Shown piece after piece: positions 1-8,119 of a stretch of DNA of 64,000 nucleotides. The translations under genes and the position numbers were made by a program. The first letter of the stretch is position 1; each line of letters opens with the position of its first letter. The DNA comes from Salipiger sp. H15 (GTDB lineage Bacteria; Pseudomonadota; Alphaproteobacteria; Rhodobacterales; Rhodobacteraceae). The notes beneath the pieces were generated by a model. That model had not been told where the DNA came from. It searched no databases and worked only from the letters and a program-made list of their open reading frames with translations. The stretch lies in contig NZ_CP123384.1 in NCBI RefSeq assembly GCF_040409955.1, forward strand, positions 2,055,501 through 2,119,500, in the 5' to 3' direction.

Positions 1-112
1 AGCTCTCGTCGCGCGAGGCGTTGGCCCCGGCCTTGAAGGCTCCGCTGTCTTCCCACGCCGCGTAGATGCGCGCCTCGGCCTCGGCCGCGTTGAAGGTCTT
101 TTCCATCGCCAT
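1..112 (-). CDS. valS: Valine--tRNA ligase, N-terminal fragment (runs off the window)
   Basis: Read on the minus strand, the first 37 codons encode [20 protein letters not shown] and then a stretch ending GANASRDES. This is the typical opening of valyl-tRNA synthetase in Rhodobacterales, just before the Rossmann catalytic domain. The enzyme charges tRNA-Val in the cytoplasm. Only the amino end is in the window, so the HIGH and KMSKS signatures cannot be seen. Two ATG codons (112 and 106) are possible starts; the first is used here. Identification rests on remembered family sequence. Confidence 0.8.
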   Translation of the reverse strand, partial: MAMEKTFNAAEAEARIYAAWEDSGAFKAGANASRDES

Positions 113-270
113 GGCTGCGTTCCCATGCCTGCTTGTGCTGTTGTCCGGACCCTCCTACCGAAAGGCTCGGCAAAGGGAAAGCACCCCGTGCTCGGCGGGC
201 ACGAGGTTCCGGTGCGGGCGGCTTTCGGGGCGGCGTCCGGCGGGGCGCGGGTCCGGCGTCGGGGGGCCGG

Positions 271-1794
271 TCAGGCGCCTGCGCGGGCGACCTCGGGGAT
301 GCGCCAGTCGTTGCCGCGGCGGCGCAGCCCATCGGGCAGGGCGGCCTCGGCGCCGCCGCCGAGGAAGGCCTCGAGCAGGGGATGCAGCAGGCCGCGCTGC
401 TTGAGCGCGGCGGCGACATTGTGCTCGCGCGTCTCGACCATGAAGCGGCGGATGTTCGGCGCGTTCGGGAACAGCCCGGCGTGGCCGCGTTCCTCGGCAA
501 AGTCGGGGAAGACCAGCTCGTAGCGGCATCCGGGTGCGAAGCAGTTCATCAGCGAGGGCTGGCGCCATGTCTCGATGGCATCGGTGTAGAGCGTCCAGCG
601 GTCGTCGAAGCGCGCGATCTCCGGGTGCACCGAGTATTGCGGCGCCAGCGCGATGCAGAGCTCGGCCCCCAGCGGGCGCGACATCTGCACGGCGAGGAAG
701 CCGCCCATGCTGAGCCCGAGCGTGGTGACCCTGCGGCCCTGCCGCCAAGGCGCGGTGATCTCGGCGAGGCGCTGCGGGTCGATCGCGTTGCCCCAGCTGC
801 GGGTCTTGTCGAAGACGAAGAGCTGCGGCCCCCAGCCCCCCTGGGCGAGCTTGCGGAATTCCTCGGTCTGCTGGTCGATGCCGCCGAGACCGTGGCCGAC
901 GCCGACGAAGGTCACGAGGCACTGCTCTCCCTCGCCGTCGATGCCCGTGACCTTGAGGTGCTCGTCCTCGTGGATCACCGGGATGGCCGGATGATCGAGG
1001 ATCGAGCCCGAGTCCGGCACCGCGTCGGGGTCTTCGGCCATCGCCGGACGCGGCGCCCGGTCGGCCCGCGCGTCCTGCTGCAACGCGTCGAACCACGCGC
1101 GGTCCTCCTCGTAGCCGAGCTGGAAGAGGATGTCGTGCAGGATCGGGAAGCGGGTGAACTGGTCGATGATCCGGTCGCGATGCTCGGGCGTCGCCCATTT
1201 GCGCTGCCGGGTCGTGTCGACCGCCCGCACCCCGTTGAGCGCGCGCTGCAGCCGCTCCGGGATCTCCGCCTTGTGGAAATCGCTGAACCGGCCCGAGAAC
1301 TTCAGCCCGAAGTTCTCGGCGAGCAGGCGCTGCACCTCTTCGGGATCGCGCACCAGATCCTCGTATTTCAGGAAGAAGATGCCCTGCGGGAAGAGCCGGG
1401 ACTCGGCGACATGCATGCTGGCCTGGTGGACGGGCAGGAAGCCGGGCGCGGTGAAGGTGGGCACGCGCCCCTCGGGAACGAAGTAGCACAGGTCCGCGGC
1501 GACGAAGTAATCGTCCGGAACCGAGCGGTGGCGGCTGGTCAGGATGTCGCGCGGGTCGCGGAGCATGCAGATCAGGTCGATGCGCTTGCGCAGGTGGTTG
1601 GCCTGAAACACCTTGGGAATGTCGAAGATGTCAAAGGGCCGCTTGGTGCACATGTTCCCCGGCAGGTGCATGACGCTCGCGGCGGGCAGCTCGGAGTCGA
1701 ACATCCGGAAGTCCTGCAGCGTGTTGCGCAGCATGTTGTAGAAGAGGGTGCTGCCCGAGCGCCCCTGTCCTGCGATGACGATGTGCCTGTCCAT
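271..1794 (-). CDS. Sulfotransferase domain fused to an alpha/beta-hydrolase-like domain
   Basis: A 507-aa protein with two parts. Residues 1 to about 260 look like a PAPS-dependent sulfotransferase: a 5'-phosphosulfate loop at the very N-terminus (GQGRSGSTLFYNML) and a 3'-phosphate motif near residue 80 (LRDPRDILTSRHRS). Residues about 280-480 resemble an alpha/beta hydrolase or small-peptide esterase fold, with a nucleophile-elbow-like GLSMGGFLA and preceding strands (LVTFVGVGHG). Sulfotransferases of this kind usually stop near 250-300 residues, so the fusion is unusual. Its substrate could be a carbohydrate, lipid or secondary metabolite; the sequence does not say. No signal peptide is visible. 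It lies 158 bp upstream of valS on the same strand and directly downstream of the hairpin RNA array, which has its own terminator. Confidence 0.7.
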   Translation of the reverse strand: MDRHIVIAGQGRSGSTLFYNMLRNTLQDFRMFDSELPAASVMHLPGNMCTKRPFDIFDIPKVFQANHLRKRIDLICMLRDPRDILTSRHRSVPDDYFVAADLCYFVPEGRVPTFTAPGFLPVHQASMHVAESRLFPQGIFFLKYEDLVRDPEEVQRLLAENFGLKFSGRFSDFHKAEIPERLQRALNGVRAVDTTRQRKWATPEHRDRIIDQFTRFPILHDILFQLGYEEDRAWFDALQQDARADRAPRPAMAEDPDAVPDSGSILDHPAIPVIHEDEHLKVTGIDGEGEQCLVTFVGVGHGLGGIDQQTEEFRKLAQGGWGPQLFVFDKTRSWGNAIDPQRLAEITAPWRQGRRVTTLGLSMGGFLAVQMSRPLGAELCIALAPQYSVHPEIARFDDRWTLYTDAIETWRQPSLMNCFAPGCRYELVFPDFAEERGHAGLFPNAPNIRRFMVETREHNVAAALKQRGLLHPLLEAFLGGGAEAALPDGLRRRGNDWRIPEVARAGA

Positions 1795-1917
1795 CTGGGT
1801 TCCCGACCTCTTCGCGTCTGCAATGCTAGATTGGAAGCGCTGGTTAAAGGTTCGTTAACCCTGGCGGTCAAGCGCATTCGCGCGCGGCCCGATGCCCCTG
1901 GATCCTCTCGCCGGACA

Positions 1918-1960
1918 TGAAAAAACGGCGGTGCCAGGGAGGAGGAGAGGCACCGCCGTT
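1918..1960 (-). terminator. Rho-independent terminator formed by the last array hairpin
   Basis: The 12-bp stem at 1924-1935/1949-1960 is followed on the minus strand by TTTTTT (plus-strand A run 1920-1925). The last CCUCCUCCC hairpin therefore also serves as the intrinsic terminator of the DUF1127-sRNA transcript, before the sulfotransferase gene. Confidence 0.85.
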
Positions 1961-1998
1961 CCGTGTCACGAAAGCCCGAGGAGGAGGAGAAGGGGCTT
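1924..1998 (-). ncRNA. CcsR/cuckoo-type sRNA unit 6 (terminal, divergent)
   Basis: Hairpin 11 (stem AAGCCC/GGGCTT, 1972-1998) has a variant loop, GAGGAGGAGGAGAAG on the plus strand, which lacks the CCUCCUCCC core of the others. Hairpin 12 (1924-1960) has a perfect 12-bp stem and the standard loop. Confidence 0.8.
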
Positions 1999-2036
1999 CC
2001 GATCCGGCCGGACCCGCGTCGGGTCCTATGTAGGGT

Positions 2037-2102
2037 GCGGCGGTCTCAGGGAGGAGGAGAGAGACCGCCGCGGATCGTTGCCCCAGGGAGGAGGAGAGGG
2101 GC
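2037..2102 (-). ncRNA. CcsR/cuckoo-type sRNA unit 5
   Basis: Short hairpin at 2080-2102 and long hairpin at 2037-2071, standard loops. Last member of the perfectly periodic part of the array. Confidence 0.85.
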
Positions 2103-2148
2103 TCCGAAACTCTGGGGCGACCTTCGGCAGGCGGCCCCGGTAACTGGT

Positions 2149-2214
2149 GCGGCGGTCTCAGGGAGGAGGAGAGAGACCGCCGCGGATCGTTGCCCCAGGG
2201 AGGAGGAGAGGGGC
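2149..2214 (-). ncRNA. CcsR/cuckoo-type sRNA unit 4
   Basis: Short hairpin at 2192-2214 and long hairpin at 2149-2183, with standard 13-nt CCUCCUCCC loops. Exactly 112 bp from unit 3 and unit 5. Confidence 0.85.
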
Positions 2215-2260
2215 TCCGAAACTTCGGGACGACCTTCGGCAGGCGGCCCCGGTATCTGGT

Positions 2261-2326
2261 GCGGCGGTCTCAGGGAGGAGGAGAGAGACCGCCGCGGATC
2301 GTTGCCCCAGGGAGGAGGAGAGGGGC
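2261..2326 (-). ncRNA. CcsR/cuckoo-type sRNA unit 3
   Basis: Short hairpin at 2304-2326 and long hairpin at 2261-2295, with standard loops. Nearly identical to units 4 and 5, including the linker between the two hairpins, so these three units look recently duplicated. Confidence 0.85.
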
Positions 2327-2372
2327 TCCGAAACTTTGGGGCGACCTTTGGCAGGAAGCCCCGGTATCTGGT

Positions 2373-2439
2373 GCGGCGATCTCAGGGAGGAGGAGAGAGA
2401 TCGCCGCTGGATCGATGCCCCAGGGAGGAGGAGAGGGGC
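2373..2439 (-). ncRNA. CcsR/cuckoo-type sRNA unit 2
   Basis: Short hairpin GCCCC/GGGGC at 2417-2439 and long hairpin GCGGCGATCTC/GAGATCGCCGC at 2373-2407. Compared with units 3-5 the long stem has a compensatory base-pair change (GATC for GGTC/GACC), which supports selection on the paired structure. Both 13-nt loops are the standard CCUCCUCCC type. Confidence 0.85.
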
Positions 2440-2475
2440 CGTCGATGTCTGGACCCGCGGGTCCTTTGTTTTGTG

Positions 2476-2545
2476 GCGGCGACCTCAGGGAGGAGGAGAG
2501 AGGTCACCGCCGTAACGAACCGGCTCAGGGAGGAGGAGAGAGCCG
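2476..2545 (-). ncRNA. CcsR/cuckoo-type sRNA unit 1 (promoter-proximal)
   Basis: First unit after the DUF1127 stop codon (17 bp away). Hairpin 1 is CGGCTC/GAGCCG at 2521-2545. Hairpin 2 is an 11-bp stem with one mismatch at 2476-2510. Both loops carry CCUCCUCCC in the minus-strand RNA. Expected to be released from the DUF1127 mRNA by RNase cleavage, as described for CcsR RNAs. Confidence 0.85.
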
Positions 2546-2561
2546 GGACGTGTTCGAAATC

Positions 2562-2765
2562 TTACGCCTCGTAGGCGGCTTGGTAGGCGATCCGGCGGAT
2601 CATCGAGCGGTGCAGCCCGAGGTCGCTCAGTTCGCGGTTGCTCAGCGAGGCCAGCTCGCTGAAGGTCTGCTTGTACAGGCGGCGGCGAGCGAGGGCGTTG
2701 CGGAGGCGCTCGACGATACCTTCGGAGCGGCCTGCGATGCGGGTGGTGTCGGTTGCGTATGCCAT
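2562..2765 (-). CDS. ccaF1: Small DUF1127 protein (CcaF1-like), leader gene of the sRNA array
   Basis: A 67-aa basic protein from the ATG at 2765 (MAYATDTTRI). The C-terminal half carries the DUF1127/YjiS pattern: LASLSNRELSDLGLHRSMIRR. An Arg/Lys-rich central helix (VERLRNALARRRLYKQ) would suit RNA binding. In R. sphaeroides the DUF1127 protein RSP_6037 (CcaF1) is encoded directly before the CcsR RNAs, binds RNA and affects their maturation. Here the stop codon lies 17 bp before the first hairpin, so the arrangement is the same. A longer frame extends upstream to 2846, but its extra 27 residues do not resemble the family. Probably stress-induced through an alternative sigma factor, inferred from the relatives. 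Confidence 0.85.
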   Translation of the reverse strand: MAYATDTTRIAGRSEGIVERLRNALARRRLYKQTFSELASLSNRELSDLGLHRSMIRRIAYQAAYEA

Positions 2766-2817
2766 GTGCGTCTGTGCCCGTGTGGCTGGATGGTTGCGTC
2801 TGTCTTTCGTTGACCCA

Positions 2818-2846
2818 TAGATGGGCCAGTTGCTGCGGTTGCACAA
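2818..2846 (-). promoter_or_regulatory. Candidate promoter of the DUF1127-sRNA transcript
   Basis: On the minus strand, TTGTGC (2846-2841) and CATCTA (2823-2818) are separated by 17 bp, about 50 bp upstream of the DUF1127 start. The spacing suits a sigma-70/RpoH-type promoter; the match is modest and the sigma factor is not decided by sequence alone. Confidence 0.35.
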
Positions 2847-3012
2847 TCCCGGGTCCGTTCAATGCCGCTATGCGCGAAATGCATGGGACAAAGCGCTTTG
2901 GATTGCGCATTTCCGCGGGACGATGCACAGGATCTGGGCGGAAGTGGCATGTGGTTTGCGCTCAGCGCAAGATGACGCAAGGGCAACATGCGCCCAGGGA
3001 AAGGAAGTGACC

Positions 3013-4077
<1,065 letters not shown>

Positions 4078-4100
4078 TCGCGGCGCCTTGGGCGGAATGG

Positions 4101-4130
4101 GGGAGGGCGCCGCCCTCCCTTCTTCTCTTT
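4101..4130 (+). terminator. Intrinsic terminator after apbC
   Basis: GGGAGGG (4101-4107), loop CGCCG, CCCTCCC (4113-4119), then a pyrimidine tail TTCTTCTCTTT. It sits 23 bp after the apbC stop codon. Confidence 0.75.
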
Positions 4131-4178
4131 CCAAATACGCCGGGGGAGTCCGCGTCAGCGGACGGGGGCGGAGCCCCC
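4129..4178 (+). repeat. Dispersed intergenic two-hairpin element, copy A
   Basis: A block containing CCGGGGGAGTCCGCG, then GCGGACGGGGGC, then GCCCCC. It folds into a hairpin from GTCCGCG/GCGGAC and a second from GGGGGC/GCCCCC. A close copy lies in opposite orientation at 63696-63745. A further GGGGCGGAGCCCC hairpin follows at about 4210-4222. It looks like a repetitive extragenic element in the gap between apbC and holB. Confidence 0.6.
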
Positions 4179-4235
4179 ATTTGCATGCCACGCGCCCGTG
4201 GCTCGCTGGGGCGGAGCCCCCGCTCTTCCGCGGTC

Positions 4236-5354
4236 TCAGCCCGCCTTGCGCATCTGCAGCATGAGGTCGAGCACCAGCGCCGCCGGGTCGACGTTCACCG
4301 CGCGGGCGTGGCGGGCGCGCTCGCCCGCGTCCTGCGCCAGCTGCGCCCAGGCCCGGCCGGCGGCGGGGTGGGGCGCAAGGCGCATCAGCACCTCGGCCTC
4401 GCGCGGGGCGGCCTCGGCGCGGGGCGGCAGGCCGGTGACCCCGGCGCGGGCGAGGCGCGACATCAGCCGGTCGGTCAGCGTGAGCACGAGGTCGAGCCGC
4501 GCCTCCTGCCCGCGCCCGGCGGCGCTTTCGCCAAGCGCGATGGCGCGCGGCCGGTCGAGCCGGGGCAGGGTGCCCGCCAGCGAGACCAGCTCGGCATAGA
4601 GTTTCAACCCGTCGAGGTTCAGCAGCCGCAGCGCCTCGCCCACCGATCCCGCCGAGAGCTCGGCCAGCGCGGCGGCCTCGTCCGGCGCGACCTGCGCCCC
4701 GGCCTGGTCGAGCGCCCGCGCCATGTCCTCGGGCCCGAGCGGCGAGAGCCGCAGCTCGCGGCAGCGCGAGCGGATCGTCGGCAGCAGGCGCGAGGGCTGG
4801 TGGCTGACCAGCAGCAGCACGGTATTGACCGGCGGCTCCTCGAGCAGCTTGAGGATCGCGTTGGCCGCGTTGGGGTTCATCTCGTCGGCGCTGTCGACGA
4901 TCACCACCCGGCGCCCGCCATCGGCCGCGGAGAGCGAGAAGAAGCGCTTCAGCGCCCGCACTTCCTCGACGGTGATGACACTGCGCAGTTTCTTGGTCTT
5001 GTCGTCCCAGCTCCGGCGCAGCAGGTGCAGCCGCGGCTCGGAGAGCGCGTGGACGCGGTGCGCAATCGGGTGCTCTGGATCGATCCGCAGGTCGGTCGGC
5101 GGCGGCGGCGCGCCGAAGAGCCCGCCGTCATCCTCGGGCGTCGCCAGCAGGAAACGGGCGATGGTCCAGGCCAGCGTCGCCTTGCCGAGCCCGCGCGGCC
5201 CGGTGATCAGCCAGCCGTGGTGCAGCCGGCCCGAGGTGAAGGCGGTGAGGAAATCCTCCTGCGCGCGGTCCTGCCCGTAAAGGGTGAAGGTCTCGCGCGG
5301 GTGCGGCGCGCCCTCGATGCGGTCGGCCTCGGGGATCTCCTCGTCGGCGCTCAT
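4236..5354 (-). CDS. holB: DNA polymerase III subunit delta' (clamp loader)
   Basis: A 372-aa AAA+ protein of the replication clamp loader. It starts MSADEEIPEADRIEG; after the family opening (LYGQDRAQEDFLTAF, HHGWLITGPRG) comes a Walker A-like GPRGLGKATLA, then VVIVDSADEMNPNAANAILKLLEEPP, which is the conserved sensor/Walker B region, and SRCREL with the SRC motif. The cysteine ligands of the zinc module seen in gamma-proteobacterial HolB are not obvious. The ATG at 5354 overlaps the tmk stop by the ATGA arrangement, indicating translational coupling; an in-frame ATG three codons upstream is also possible. Last gene of the SPOR-dac-tmk-holB run. Confidence 0.92.
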   Translation of the reverse strand: MSADEEIPEADRIEGAPHPRETFTLYGQDRAQEDFLTAFTSGRLHHGWLITGPRGLGKATLAWTIARFLLATPEDDGGLFGAPPPPTDLRIDPEHPIAHRVHALSEPRLHLLRRSWDDKTKKLRSVITVEEVRALKRFFSLSAADGGRRVVIVDSADEMNPNAANAILKLLEEPPVNTVLLLVSHQPSRLLPTIRSRCRELRLSPLGPEDMARALDQAGAQVAPDEAAALAELSAGSVGEALRLLNLDGLKLYAELVSLAGTLPRLDRPRAIALGESAAGRGQEARLDLVLTLTDRLMSRLARAGVTGLPPRAEAAPREAEVLMRLAPHPAAGRAWAQLAQDAGERARHARAVNVDPAALVLDLMLQMRKAG

Positions 5355-5989
5355 GCCGGGCACCGCTCGTCGAGCCGGGCGCGGATGTCGGCGGCGACCT
5401 CGTCCTGCGGACGGTTGCCGTCGATCACCACGAAGCGCTCGGGGAACTCCTCGGCCAGCGCGAGGTAGCCCGCGCGCATCCGTTCCTGCAGCGCGAGGCC
5501 GAAATCCTCGAAACGCTCCTCCTCGGTGGCGCGGGCCTTGGCGCGGGCGAGCCCCGCCGCCGGATCCATGTCGATGAGGAAGGTGAGGTCGGGCTCGGTG
5601 CCGATCATCAGCTCGTGCAGCGCGTCCACCTTGGCGCGCAGGTCACCCCGCGAGAGGCCCTGGTACATGCGGCTGCTGTCGGCGAAGCGGTCGCAGATCA
5701 CCATCTTGCCCGCCGCGAGGGCGGGGCGGATCAGCCGCTCGAGGTGGTCGCGCCGCGCGGCGGTGAAGAGCAGCAGCTCGGTCTCGGCGGACCAGCGGTC
5801 GGGGTCACCCTGCAGCACCAGCGCGCGGATCTCCTCGGCGCCCGGCGAGCCGCCGGGCTCGCGGGTGAGCACCGCCTGCCGACCCTCCGCGAGAAGGTCG
5901 GCATGCAGCCGCCGGGCCTGCGTGGACTTGCCCGAGCCGTCGATGCCCTCGAAGCTGACGAAGAGGCCCTGCGCCGCTGGCTGGCTCAC
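5351..5989 (-). CDS. tmk: Thymidylate kinase
   Basis: A 212-aa enzyme that phosphorylates dTMP to dTDP for DNA synthesis. The P-loop FEGIDGSGKST lies at residues 13-23; EPGGSPGAEEIR is the dTMP-binding stretch and ICDRFADSS is the DR(Y/F) motif. Length is normal for the family. The start codon is GTG at 5989, overlapping the dac stop (GTGA), so translation is probably coupled. The gene pair tmk-holB is a common arrangement and serves replication. Confidence 0.95.
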   Translation of the reverse strand: MSQPAAQGLFVSFEGIDGSGKSTQARRLHADLLAEGRQAVLTREPGGSPGAEEIRALVLQGDPDRWSAETELLLFTAARRDHLERLIRPALAAGKMVICDRFADSSRMYQGLSRGDLRAKVDALHELMIGTEPDLTFLIDMDPAAGLARAKARATEEERFEDFGLALQERMRAGYLALAEEFPERFVVIDGNRPQDEVAADIRARLDERCPA

Positions 5990-7185
5990 ATGGCCTCCGT
6001 CGAGGCGGCCGGGGCCTGCAGGCGACCGATCAGGTTCGAGCTGACGACCATCATGCGCTTGACGAAGCCGCTCGAGTGCACGTCCTCGGCCGCGAAGAGC
6101 GGCACGCGGTGCTCGGGCAGGCCCTCGGGGGTGATGATCAGCTCGGCGATCTGCTGGCCGGCGGTGATCGGGGCCTTGAGCGGGCCGGTGTAGACCACCT
6201 CGGCGCCAAGCTCGGTGCCCGGGGTCACCGGGATCAGCAGGTCAACGTCCTCGCGGGCGACGAGCCCGACGCTTTCCTGATCGCCGAGGAAGACATCGGC
6301 GCGGGCCACTTCCTTGCCCTTCTCGATCAGCTTGCGCTCGGCGAACTGCCGGAAGGCCCAGTTGACGATGGACTCGCTCTCCTCGGCGCGGGCGCGGTCG
6401 CTGTCGAGCCCGGCGATGGCGAAGATCACCCGGCGGTCGCCCTGCTTGGCCGAGCCGACGAGCCCGTAGCCGGCCTCGGCGGTGTGGCCGGTCTTCAGCC
6501 CGTCGGCGCCGATGTCGAGGCGCAGCAGCGGGTTGCGGTTGTGCACGTTCTGCGGCGCGCGGCCGTCGAACTCGAAGCGGCGCTCCGAGAAGATCGGGTA
6601 GAACTCGGGGAAGTCCTCGATGATGTGCCGCGCCAGCAGCGTCAGGTCGCGCATCGACATGACATGGCCCGGCGCCGGCCAGCCCGAGGCGTTGGCGAAG
6701 CTCGAGCTGGTCATGCCGAGCTGCTGCGCCCGGCGGGTCATCAGGTCGGCAAAGCCCGCCTCGGTGCCGTTGGGCGAGAGCGCCTCGGCGATCACCGCGC
6801 AGGCGTCGTTGCCCGAGAGCACGATGATGCCGCGCAGCAGGTCCTCGACCTTCACCCGGTCGGTGGTGTCGAGGAACATGGTCGAGCCGCCGTAGGACAT
6901 GGCGTGCTCGGAGACCGGCAGGGTCTCGTCGAGCTTGAGCCGGCCGTCACGGACCGCCTCGAAGGCCATGTAGAGCGTCATCAGCTTCGACATGGAGGCC
7001 GGCGGCACGGCCTTGTCGGCATCCTTGGCCAGCAGCACCGTTCCGGTGGTGTAGTCCAGCACGAAGGCCGTGCGGGCGCTGGTGTCGAAGGCCTGCGCCG
7101 CGCTGGCGAGCAGCGCCGCGGTGGCCGCGCCGGCCAGCAGGCGGCGCAGGGACAGGCTCGAAAGGTTGCTCTTCGGGCGGCGCAT
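5986..7185 (-). CDS. dacF: D-alanyl-D-alanine carboxypeptidase (PBP5/6 family)
   Basis: A 399-aa penicillin-binding protein of the S11 family that trims the terminal D-Ala from peptidoglycan pentapeptides in the periplasm. An N-terminal signal segment ends near residue 32 (AAQAF). The catalytic motifs are all present: SxxK as SMSK (Ser64), SxN as SGND, and KTG as LKTGHT. A C-terminal all-beta PBP5-type domain follows, and the last residues (MMVVSSNLIGRLQ) could form the membrane-anchoring amphipathic helix. The start at 7185 has AGAGGAG ahead of it. It follows the SPOR lipoprotein gene by 37 bp. The paralogue name (dacA, dacC or dacF) is not certain. Confidence 0.92.
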   Translation of the reverse strand: MRRPKSNLSSLSLRRLLAGAATAALLASAAQAFDTSARTAFVLDYTTGTVLLAKDADKAVPPASMSKLMTLYMAFEAVRDGRLKLDETLPVSEHAMSYGGSTMFLDTTDRVKVEDLLRGIIVLSGNDACAVIAEALSPNGTEAGFADLMTRRAQQLGMTSSSFANASGWPAPGHVMSMRDLTLLARHIIEDFPEFYPIFSERRFEFDGRAPQNVHNRNPLLRLDIGADGLKTGHTAEAGYGLVGSAKQGDRRVIFAIAGLDSDRARAEESESIVNWAFRQFAERKLIEKGKEVARADVFLGDQESVGLVAREDVDLLIPVTPGTELGAEVVYTGPLKAPITAGQQIAELIITPEGLPEHRVPLFAAEDVHSSGFVKRMMVVSSNLIGRLQAPAASTEAM

Positions 7186-7222
7186 GGGCGGCTCCTCTCT
7201 AATGGATCCGGATAGGCTCCGG

Positions 7223-8119
7223 TCAGTTCTTCACGGCATAGGCGTCGGTGAAGCCGGCGCCCTTGATCTTGGTGAGCAGCGCGTCGAGCTCGGCCTTGTC
7301 GGCGGCCGGACCCACCAGCACGCGCCAGAAGGTCTTGCCCGAGCTGCTCTGTTTCTTGACGGTCGGCACCATGCCGGCCTGACGCATCGCGGTGGCGGTG
7401 TTCTCGGCGTTCTGCTCGACGCTGAAGATGCCGATCTGCACGTAGGGGCGCGACAGCGACGAGGTCTGCGTCGGCGCGGGGGCAGGGGCCGCGGGTTTCG
7501 GTGCGGCGGCGGCAGGGGCAGCGGCTGGGGTCGCGGGCGCGGCCTCGATCGCCGCGGCGGCCCCGGCGGTCACCGGATCGAGCGTGCTTTCCTCGACCGC
7601 GGGCGCATCCGAGAGCGTCGCCGCCTCGACCCCGGCGGGGCCGGTGTTCGCCTCGGGCTTGGCCGGGCCCTCCTCGCGGCGCAGGGCGACCACGTTGAGG
7701 TTCACCGGCTCGCCGGCCAGCATGCCGATGGCGGCGGCGGCGTCGGAGGAGACCTGCAGGCGCGGGCCGGGGCTCATGCGCTCGCGGCGGAACAGCGCGC
7801 CGATGACGAACTGGCCGGTCTTCTCGTTGCGGATGATGACGCGCTCGGGCTCGGTGACGTCGGGATGGGCGACCCAGACGCCGCCCAGCGAGGGGCGGCC
7901 GTCCCAGAGACCGGCCTCGGTGGTCTGGAAGACCTCGGGCGCCTCGATGTCGCGCTCGACCGTCGCGGCCCCGCGCGAGGCCTGCGTTCCGCTGCTGCCC
8001 TTGCTCTTCATGAAGCCCGGCATCTGCGCCTCGCTGCAGGCGCCAAGCGCGAGCGCGCCCAGCATCGCCACGATTGCGCCACGTGCGGCCCTGGGCCGCG
8101 GTCCCTTCGCTCTGGTCAT
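7223..8119 (-). CDS. SPOR-domain lipoprotein, RlpA-like
   Basis: A 298-aa secreted protein. The signal ends in a lipobox, LGALALGAC, so it should be lipid-anchored. Residues about 80-150 (VWVAHPDVTEPERVIIRN, then SSDAAAAIGMLAGEPVNLNVVAL) resemble the double-psi barrel of RlpA; then comes a long Ala/Pro linker and a C-terminal SPOR domain (YVQIGIFSVEQNAENTATAM to the end), which binds denuded glycan at the septum. RlpA-like genes commonly sit beside a D,D-carboxypeptidase, as here. The ATG at 8119 is chosen because GGGGG precedes it and it begins a proper signal peptide; the open frame continues upstream without one. Whether the barrel is catalytic is unknown. Confidence 0.85.
   Translation of the reverse strand: MTRAKGPRPRAARGAIVAMLGALALGACSEAQMPGFMKSKGSSGTQASRGAATVERDIEAPEVFQTTEAGLWDGRPSLGGVWVAHPDVTEPERVIIRNEKTGQFVIGALFRRERMSPGPRLQVSSDAAAAIGMLAGEPVNLNVVALRREEGPAKPEANTGPAGVEAATLSDAPAVEESTLDPVTAGAAAAIEAAPATPAAAPAAAAPKPAAPAPAPTQTSSLSRPYVQIGIFSVEQNAENTATAMRQAGMVPTVKKQSSSGKTFWRVLVGPAADKAELDALLTKIKGAGFTDAYAVKN

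Larger units (their letters stand above)
1918..2545 (-). repeat. Tandem array of 12 CCUCCUCCC stem-loops (CcsR/cuckoo-type sRNA array)
   Basis: Twelve inverted repeats follow one another downstream of the DUF1127 gene. Eleven have the identical 13-nt loop AGGGAGGAGGAGA on the plus strand, that is UCUCCUCCUCCCU in the minus-strand RNA. Stems alternate between a short type (GCCCC/GGGGC) and a long type (GCGGCGGTCTC/GAGACCGCCGC), so two hairpins make one unit. Four successive long stems start at 2037, 2149, 2261 and 2373, an exact 112-bp period. In Rhodobacter sphaeroides, CcsR1-4 RNAs with the same loop motif are processed from a transcript that starts with a DUF1127 gene and respond to heat and oxidative stress. 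Here there are six units instead of four. No protein-coding role is plausible: the plus-strand open frames here are Arg/Glu/Gly-rich products of the repeat. Confidence 0.9.

Noticed and set aside
133..1920. 595-codon plus-strand frame opposite the sulfotransferase gene
   Set aside because: Antisense shadow of a high-GC gene; no recognisable motif, while the minus frame has clear domains.
1918..2545. CRISPR-like look of regularly spaced identical 13-mers
   Set aside because: The conserved parts are loops inside inverted repeats with conserved spacers. No 25-40 bp repeat with unique spacers and no cas genes are present.
1963..2813. Plus-strand open frames rich in Arg, Glu and Gly across the hairpin array
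   Set aside because: They only translate the repeated loop sequence in three frames and have no ribosome site. The minus-strand RNA explains the region.
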